Below, in pieces: positions 33,924-38,385 of a DNA stretch of 38,385 nt. The translations under genes were made by a program, and so were the position numbers. The notes beneath the pieces are model-generated. The model searched no databases. It was not told the DNA's origin and worked only from the letters and a program-made list of their open reading frames with translations. The stretch covers positions 127,489 to 165,873 of the forward strand of contig DJEW01000016.1 in NCBI GenBank assembly GCA_002431965.1. Reading direction: 5' to 3'. Each line of letters opens with the position of its first letter. Within the stretch, counting starts at the first letter, position 1. This DNA is from Clostridiales bacterium UBA5888 (GTDB taxonomy: Bacteria > Bacillota > Clostridia > Oscillospirales > Oscillospiraceae).

Positions 33924-34240
33924 TCAGCTTTTCAGCCCACGATAATATGCGTAAAACATTGGCGCTGCGGTGCAGACCGCAACGGTGCCGGCAATCGGCT
34001 CTTCCAGATACACGCCAGCGACTGCATCCGGCCAGAGGTGCGGCAGGAGGAAAATCATCGGGATCAGCAGGATGATTTTACGCCAGGGCGAAAGGTTTTC
34101 TTCACCCGGGGAATACTCTCCGCCCCCCAGATTGCAGCTGAGCAGGCCGCGCCCCTGACGCCCATGCCTGCCAGCGCCTGCTTGCCCGCCTCCGGGATGC
34201 GCCCAATGAACATGCGGTGCCGCCTTAAGTCTCTTTATGC
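33924..34240 (-). pseudogene. Remnant of a MATE-family efflux transporter
   Basis: The minus strand keeps two separate pieces of a MATE transporter in different frames. One frame reads MFIGRIPEAGKQALAGMGV (starting at 34213), matching the first-helix region (about residue 40-60) of MATE proteins. A second frame, ending at 33924, reads WRKIILLIPMIFLLPHLWP and continues to YAYYRGLKS, matching the last helices of the family. About 340 internal residues and the true start are missing. The pieces are joined by sequence that fits neither. The open frame of 112 codons here is a by-product and not a functional gene. Confidence 0.75.
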
Positions 34241-34332
34241 GGTTATTATAACGCGAGCACAACGCGAGCGGAAGATATGTGCCAGTTTATGAGTGACTAT
34301 TTAATCTGTTAGTATTCTGCGCCGCCTCAGAA

Positions 34333-34368
34333 AACACACAAGACGGGCAAAAGCCCGCCTTGCGTGTT
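34333..34368 (-). terminator. Terminator after the flavodoxin gene
   Basis: A 16-position stem with two mismatches (inner CGGGC / GCCCG, AAAA loop); on the minus strand it is followed by TTTTCTG. It lies about 70 bases after the flavodoxin stop. Confidence 0.65.
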
Positions 34369-34439
34369 AATGGAAGCGAATATAAGAGGTGCAGATGGAA
34401 AACAAATTTAAGGAGCGGAGTAAGGAGCAGGCGCTATTG

Positions 34440-34865
34440 TCAGCTTGCAACGACCTTTCCAAGCTCCTTGCAGGCTTCAAGAATGTCCTCGTCCGGCGCA
34501 TCGCAGCAGATGACGCTTTCGCACGCCAGAGCAATGCCGGCGTTGGCGCAATCCTCTTCCCAGGTGCGCATCCACTCGCCGTCGCCCCAGCCATAAGAGC
34601 CGAAGAGGGCGACCTTCTTGCCCGCGAGCGCACCCTTGATCTCATCGAACATGGGCGCAAACTCGCCCTCTTCAAGCATCTCCGAGCCCATTGCAGGGCA
34701 GCCGAGCGCGACGGCATCAAGCGCGGCAACAAGCGCGGCGTTAACATCGCCGGGAGTATAAATCTCCGCGCCGGGGGAAACCGTCCGCATTCCCTTGAGC
34801 ACGGCCTTTGCCATAGCCTCCGTGTTGCCCGTGCCGCTCCAGTAAATAACCGCTGCATTTTTCAT
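34440..34865 (-). CDS. Flavodoxin
   Basis: This 141-residue FMN-binding electron carrier shows the phosphate loop WSGTGNTEAMA near the start and the FMN-stacking segment FGSYGWGDGEWM in the middle. Flavodoxins replace ferredoxin under iron limitation. The second ATG (34865) is preferred because AAAGGA lies 10 bases before it but only 1-2 bases before the first ATG (34874). It lies 29 bases after the DUF3793 gene on the same strand; the pair shares an upstream palindrome. Confidence 0.92.
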   Translation of the reverse strand: MKNAAVIYWSGTGNTEAMAKAVLKGMRTVSPGAEIYTPGDVNAALVAALDAVALGCPAMGSEMLEEGEFAPMFDEIKGALAGKKVALFGSYGWGDGEWMRTWEEDCANAGIALACESVICCDAPDEDILEACKELGKVVAS

Positions 34866-34894
34866 ATTTTTCATTTCCTTTCGATCAAGCTATA

Positions 34895-35446
34895 TCAAAC
34901 TGCCACTGCGAGCTGCTCTATACCGAAGCCAGCCTCGCTGAGCCGGCAGTAGATGTCCGTGCATTTTTTGTACTTGGCAAATAATTCTCTTGCTTTTTTC
35001 TCGTCGCCGTAGACCTTCCACAGCCCCGAATACTTGTAATTTTCCGCGTTGTGCTCGATAAAGCCCTTGACGTCCTCCGGCGGGTAGCTGAGGAAAAGCC
35101 CTATTTCGTGAGGGAAATCCCCGCCGTTCTGAAGCCGTCCGATAAGCCGCACAAGGCTGCGCTCCGCCCCCATGCCGGCATATCCCGCCCTGCGCAGCAC
35201 CTCCGCTGCATGCTCGTCGCTCAGGTCCCGTTTCAGGCGGGATGGGCTGTATAAATACAGCAGCACGCGCTTGACGCCGTAGCGCATCGGCAGCAGGCAA
35301 AGACCCTTCGGCACGAGCAGGCGGTTAAGCTCGCGCACGCGAAGCTGAACCTCTTCTTTCGAATTATAAGGGCTGGTGAAGAGATTGCCCGTTTTTATCC
35401 CCGCAAGCGTCGGGGCGCACTGCTCAATGATAAGATCTTCAGACAA
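34895..35446 (-). CDS. DUF3793 family protein
   Basis: This 183-residue soluble protein belongs to the uncharacterised DUF3793 family of Clostridia, recognisable by the opening IIEQCAPTLAGIKTGNLF, the LLYLYSPSRLKRDL segment and GLFLSYPPEDVKGFIEHNAENYKYSGLWKVY. Such genes often adjoin flavodoxin and iron-uptake genes, as here; a role in the iron response is inferred from context only. The TTG at 35446 has GGAGGTGA 5 bases upstream; a GTG three codons earlier overlaps that site and is less likely. Confidence 0.8.
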   Translation of the reverse strand: MSEDLIIEQCAPTLAGIKTGNLFTSPYNSKEEVQLRVRELNRLLVPKGLCLLPMRYGVKRVLLYLYSPSRLKRDLSDEHAAEVLRRAGYAGMGAERSLVRLIGRLQNGGDFPHEIGLFLSYPPEDVKGFIEHNAENYKYSGLWKVYGDEKKARELFAKYKKCTDIYCRLSEAGFGIEQLAVAV

Positions 35447-35471
35447 TGCTCTCACCTCCGGGAATATGATA

Positions 35472-35487
35472 GTTAGATGTGTCTAAC
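35472..35487. promoter_or_regulatory. Palindromic operator before DUF3793-flavodoxin
   Basis: GTTAGATGTGTCTAAC is a 6-4-6 inverted repeat 26 bases upstream of the DUF3793 start, where a repressor would block transcription. Metal-dependent DtxR/IdeR-type repressors bind TTAG-rich palindromes, and flavodoxin downstream fits iron control. The regulator is not encoded in view. Confidence 0.5.
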
Positions 35488-35535
35488 TCGTGTTCGCCGT
35501 TTTGCTCTTCATGGCTAAATAATACGCGAAAGCGC

Positions 35536-35571
35536 GAGCCTCATCCGCTCCAAATTACGCGGACGAGGCTC
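35536..35571. repeat. Hairpin after the AraC-family gene, no U-tract
   Basis: GAGCCTC / GAGGCTC plus TCCGC / GCGGA form a 12-bp stem with one mismatch and a 10-base loop, 17 bases after the AraC stop on the minus strand. No U-tract follows. Confidence 0.5.
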
Positions 35572-35587
35572 CAAATCCACAGTGATT

Positions 35588-36568
35588 TTATGGGATATTG
35601 CTTTGATCGCCGAAGGGCGCGCAGCTGTCGCAGTCGATCCCGTTTCTGTACTCCGCCGGAGACACGCCGACGACGCTGCGGAACGCCCTGGCGAACTTGC
35701 TGGCGTTGTCATAGCCGAACTGCCCGGCAATATCGAGAACGGTTCTGTCTGTTCCGCGCAGAAGCTGCGCCGCGCCGTACATCTTCTGCGCGCGCAGAAA
35801 AGCGGGCGGCGTCATGCCGTAAACCCCGGAAAAGCACTTGTTGATGAGCGAAGGCGATGCGGCAAAATGCGCAGAGAGCTTCTGCATGGTAAGGTTTTGC
35901 TCGCGGTTCTCCGCAAGATATGCGCACACCTGCCGGGCAAGCGCGATCTGCGAGCGGGTGTACCCTCTCTTTTTCGGCGGGTCGGCAGGCAGGGCGCTCA
36001 GAAACAGCAGCAGCTCGAGAATCTTCACCTTGAAATATCCCTTGCGGATATTTTCCGGCACGGTATAAAGCTCTGCAAATATGTGGCTGACCTCGCGCGA
36101 GGAGCGCGTGACGAAGAACGGCGCGCCGGTGCAGAATTTCTCCGCAAGCGCGCCCGGGCGAACGTCCACATCCTCCAGCAGGCATGAAAGGCATTCCGGC
36201 GCGCGCTGCGGGTCTATAGTGACGGAGACGCCGTGATAATGCCCCGTGGGGAAGCACTCATCCCCTCTCTCGCCGCCGCGCACGGAGACGGAAAGGTCGC
36301 CCGGCGAGAGGAAATAAAACTCATCCCCGCACTGGTATTCTATTCTCCCCTCGCGGCAGTGGCAAATCTCGATAAGTCCGTTCCGGGTATCCGGCTCTCT
36401 GACACGCGCGGAGGCGTGAACGTCATAATAGCTTATCACTATCCCCGGGAAAACCGGGTACACCGTGAGCAGCGCTTCACCATCGGTGCTGTCCAGCCGG
36501 CAGACGCAGTAGTCGCCGCCGCGGGCGGCAGCGGTATCTTTCTCTTCAATCATGGTGCATTCTGTCAT
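35588..36568 (-). CDS. AraC-family transcriptional regulator
   Basis: This 326-residue regulator has a cupin-like sensing domain (about 30-180; HCREGRIEYQCGDEFYFLSPGDLSV) and two C-terminal helix-turn-helix motifs (about 218-315; LTMQKLSAHFAASPSLINKCFSGVYG and VLDIAGQFGYDNASKFARAFRSVVGVSPAEYR). The N-terminal part resembles regulators of siderophore or iron uptake (PchR-like), which fits the nearby iron-linked genes, but the effector is unknown. Its ATG overlaps the DUF554 stop as ATGA. Confidence 0.9.
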   Translation of the reverse strand: MTECTMIEEKDTAAARGGDYCVCRLDSTDGEALLTVYPVFPGIVISYYDVHASARVREPDTRNGLIEICHCREGRIEYQCGDEFYFLSPGDLSVSVRGGERGDECFPTGHYHGVSVTIDPQRAPECLSCLLEDVDVRPGALAEKFCTGAPFFVTRSSREVSHIFAELYTVPENIRKGYFKVKILELLLFLSALPADPPKKRGYTRSQIALARQVCAYLAENREQNLTMQKLSAHFAASPSLINKCFSGVYGMTPPAFLRAQKMYGAAQLLRGTDRTVLDIAGQFGYDNASKFARAFRSVVGVSPAEYRNGIDCDSCAPFGDQSNIP

Positions 36569-37278
36569 CCAATAAGCCTCCCCAGCAGCTCTGCGGTGGG
36601 GAAATAGACAATGGGCATGAGTATCGCGGGGATCATATCGCCGACCTTTATGCGCTCCTGCCGGAGTTCGAGCATATTCACGGACATCGCAAGGAAAACA
36701 GGTCCGCCGACGGCGGACATTTCGGTTATGATCTCGCCCGTGAGATACGGCTCCGCCACGCCGGCGAGCAGCGTTATCGCCCCCTGAATTATAAACACCG
36801 GCACTGCCGAGAGGATGACCCCCGGACCGAGCGCCGCCGAGAACGCGACGGCGGACACGCCGTCAATGACCGCCTTGGTGAAGAGCGTGGAATAATCACG
36901 GTTCAGCCCCGCCTGTATAGAGCCGAGGATCGCCATGCTGCCGACGCAGAAAACGAGGGAGGAGGTGACAATTGCATCGGAAAAGCGCCCCTGACAGAGC
37001 TTTGTGCCAGAAAGGCGGGACTTCACGCTCTCCCCAAGCCCGCTTATCCTGTCGTCAAGGCGGAGGGCGATGCCGGCGACAAGCCCGAGGACAATGCAGA
37101 TAACGACGATGAGAATATTGCTCGTCCCTATCGCGCCCTGTATGCCGATTATGCCGACGACGAACGCCATGGCGGTCAGCAGCGGCTTTGTGTACCGCTC
37201 CCCTATTTTTTCGCCGAACAGGCTGCCGATGAGCCCGCCGAGCACTATTGCGGCGCTGTTTACAACTGTGGCAATCAT
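36565..37278 (-). CDS. DUF554 family membrane protein
   Basis: This 237-residue protein has about seven hydrophobic helices and the family hallmark opening MIATVVNSAAIVLGGLIGSLFG, plus GLDRDYSTLFTKAVIDGVSAVAFSAALGPGV-like central sequence. The family (B. subtilis YdfK) is widespread and described as a possible transporter, without an established substrate. GGAG lies 8 bases before the ATG. It is the first gene of a two-gene unit with the AraC regulator. Confidence 0.88.
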   Translation of the reverse strand: MIATVVNSAAIVLGGLIGSLFGEKIGERYTKPLLTAMAFVVGIIGIQGAIGTSNILIVVICIVLGLVAGIALRLDDRISGLGESVKSRLSGTKLCQGRFSDAIVTSSLVFCVGSMAILGSIQAGLNRDYSTLFTKAVIDGVSAVAFSAALGPGVILSAVPVFIIQGAITLLAGVAEPYLTGEIITEMSAVGGPVFLAMSVNMLELRQERIKVGDMIPAILMPIVYFPTAELLGRLIG

Positions 37279-37375
37279 AGATATATCTCCAAAAATTCCG
37301 GTTTATGCGCGAATTATAGCCCCGCAGCCGCACGGTTGTCAACGGCAGGACCTGCCAATATCAAAGAAAAAAGCT

Positions 37376-37407
37376 TGCGGCGGCTGCCGAAGCCGGCAGC
37401 CGCCGCA
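37376..37407 (-). terminator. Terminator of the surface-protein gene
   Basis: A perfect 14-bp GC-rich stem (GCGGCGGCTGCCG / CGGCAGCCGCCGC plus one T-A pair) with a 4-base loop; on the minus strand AGCTTTTTT follows. Confidence 0.85.
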
Positions 37408-37426
37408 TGGTCATTTATTCCGGTTT

Positions 37427-38385
37427 TTATCTGTTGTGCTTTCTCTTTTTCCTTCTGCTGACAATCAGCGTGCCGGCAACCGCGCCGCCGCTGACGACCA
37501 GCAGCGTGACCCACAGGGCAAGGTTGCTGTCGTCGCCCGTCTTAGGGAAGAACGGATTCCAGTAGATGGGTTTCCATGTCGCCGTATAGGTGACATCGCC
37601 CGTAACAGTGGCGGAGAACGCAGGCGTCCAGCCGGCAAAGGTGTACCCGGAGCGGGTGGGCGTGCCGCTGAATTCAGGCGTTTTAGTGCCGGACAGCAGG
37701 TCTTTATAGACCTGATCCTGGAAAACGGTCCAGCCGCTTACGCCGTCAGTGTAGGTGACGGTGTACTTCGTCTCTTTGCTGTCCGCCGTGCCGTTGTTAT
37801 TAGCGTCGGCTTCCCACTGTGCAGTGTAAGTAGCATTCCCGGTCACGGTGTCGGTAACTGTCGGCGACCAGCCGTTGAAGACATAGCCCTTGCGTGTGGG
37901 CGTGCCGTTAAATGCAGGCGTAGCCTTGCCGGACTCTACAGTGTAAGTCTGATCCTTGAAGATTTCTTCACTATCTACGCCATCGGTGTAGGTGACAGTA
38001 AAGGTTTCGACAGAAGTCAGCTTCTCCCACTGTGCGGTGTAAGTGATATTTTCAGTCACGTTTTCCGCAACTGTGGGAGTCCATCCGGTGAACTTATAGC
38101 CCTCACGGGTGGGAGTGCCGTTGAAAGCGGGAGTCTTGTCGCCGGACTTGAGGTCTCCGGTAACCTGATCCGTGAAGACTTCCTCATTTTCCACGCCATC
38201 GGTGTAGGTGACGGTATAGACAGGCTTTGCCACAAAGTAAATGACGGTTTCATTCGGAGTAACCTCGGTGCTGTCAGCTTCCGCTGAACTGCTGCTGAAT
38301 GCTGTAATCGTCGGATTACTGCCGGCATTCATTGTCCAACCGACATAACCGTATCCCGACTTCAAAGCATGGTAGTTATTTTGCG
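37427..38385 (-). CDS. Wall-anchored surface protein with InlB-type repeats (5' end outside the window)
   Basis: The frame is open to the window edge, so the N-terminus, signal peptide and any functional head are missing; about 318 residues are visible. Three Listeria-Bacteroides (InlB B-type, Flg_new) repeats of about 64 residues follow each other, each with VTYTDGV, TPAFNGTPTR or a variant, GW(T/S)P and TAQW. A linker DANNNGTADSKE between repeats 2 and 3 resembles a calcium-binding loop. The end is a sorting signal: FPKTGD, a hydrophobic helix and RRKKRKHNR. The protein is therefore likely linked to peptidoglycan by a sortase and used for adhesion or surface display. No sortase gene is visible here. 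Confidence 0.88.
   Translation of the reverse strand, partial: QNNYHALKSGYGYVGWTMNAGSNPTITAFSSSSAEADSTEVTPNETVIYFVAKPVYTVTYTDGVENEEVFTDQVTGDLKSGDKTPAFNGTPTREGYKFTGWTPTVAENVTENITYTAQWEKLTSVETFTVTYTDGVDSEEIFKDQTYTVESGKATPAFNGTPTRKGYVFNGWSPTVTDTVTGNATYTAQWEADANNNGTADSKETKYTVTYTDGVSGWTVFQDQVYKDLLSGTKTPEFSGTPTRSGYTFAGWTPAFSATVTGDVTYTATWKPIYWNPFFPKTGDDSNLALWVTLLVVSGGAVAGTLIVSRRKKRKHNR
37574..38218 (-). repeat. Three InlB B-type coding repeats
   Basis: Repeat units lie at about 38027-38218, 37814-38002 and 37574-37765. Units 1 and 2 are nearly identical over TPAFNGTPTR-GY-F-GW; unit 3 is more divergent (EFSGTPTRSGYTFAGW). Such repeats recombine easily, so copy number may vary between strains. Confidence 0.8.

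Noticed and set aside
37574..38218. CRISPR or tandem DNA repeat array
   Set aside because: The periodicity is of protein-coding repeats of about 190-230 bases with diverged sequence, inside one open frame.

Overview
The window looks like chromosomal core DNA of a GC-rich, spore-forming anaerobe of the Bacillota (Clostridia, probably an Oscillospirales-type gut bacterium). Supporting signs are a spoIIAA-spoIIAB-sigF operon, a PdaB-like deacetylase, an oxygen-sensitive two-subunit iron-sulfur L-serine dehydratase, a T-box leader before valS, Gram-positive ribosome binding sites, several TTG starts and a sortase-type wall anchor. There are no rRNA genes, CRISPR arrays, insertion sequences or phage modules. 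The taxonomic placement is inference.

Left part (1-11064): a divergent serine-catabolism locus (D-threonine aldolase/D-serine dehydratase-like enzyme against sdaAB-sdaAA), a small Cys-containing protein, and a PdaB-like deacetylase. Next comes the most interesting block, a six-gene operon. It encodes a phosphonate-type ABC importer (binding lipoprotein, ATPase, two permeases), a 5'-nucleotidase-family enzyme without a signal peptide, and an unrecognised P-loop protein. A tandem TTTTTAC repeat, an internal terminator and a 16-bp hairpin mark its regulation.

Middle part (11076-25740, all minus strand except one tiny gene): mltG, a U32 peptidase-family gene, alaS and a HIT protein; then prfC, a cyclodeaminase-like gene, a sirtuin, a WecG/TagA glycosyltransferase and a thymidylate kinase in one run; then a polytopic membrane protein and pcrA/uvrD. 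Between tmk and mltG lies a plus-strand 48-residue protein with 14 cysteines and its own terminator.

Right part (25790-38385): a membrane-anchored GH25 lysozyme with a Cna-B/SpaA-like domain, the spoIIA operon, valS with a consensus promoter and T-box, trxB-trxA (the reductase has altered NADPH-binding motifs), an SpoIVFB-like M50 protease with a small partner gene, tRNA-Pro(CGG) with a consensus promoter, a MATE-transporter remnant, a flavodoxin/DUF3793 pair behind a palindromic operator, DUF554-AraC, and the 3' part of a repeat-rich wall-anchored surface protein that runs off the window.

Two structural themes recur: a hairpin-forming dispersed repeat present twice (3387-3420 and 17753-17792), and long hairpins at 3' ends that lack a U-tract.
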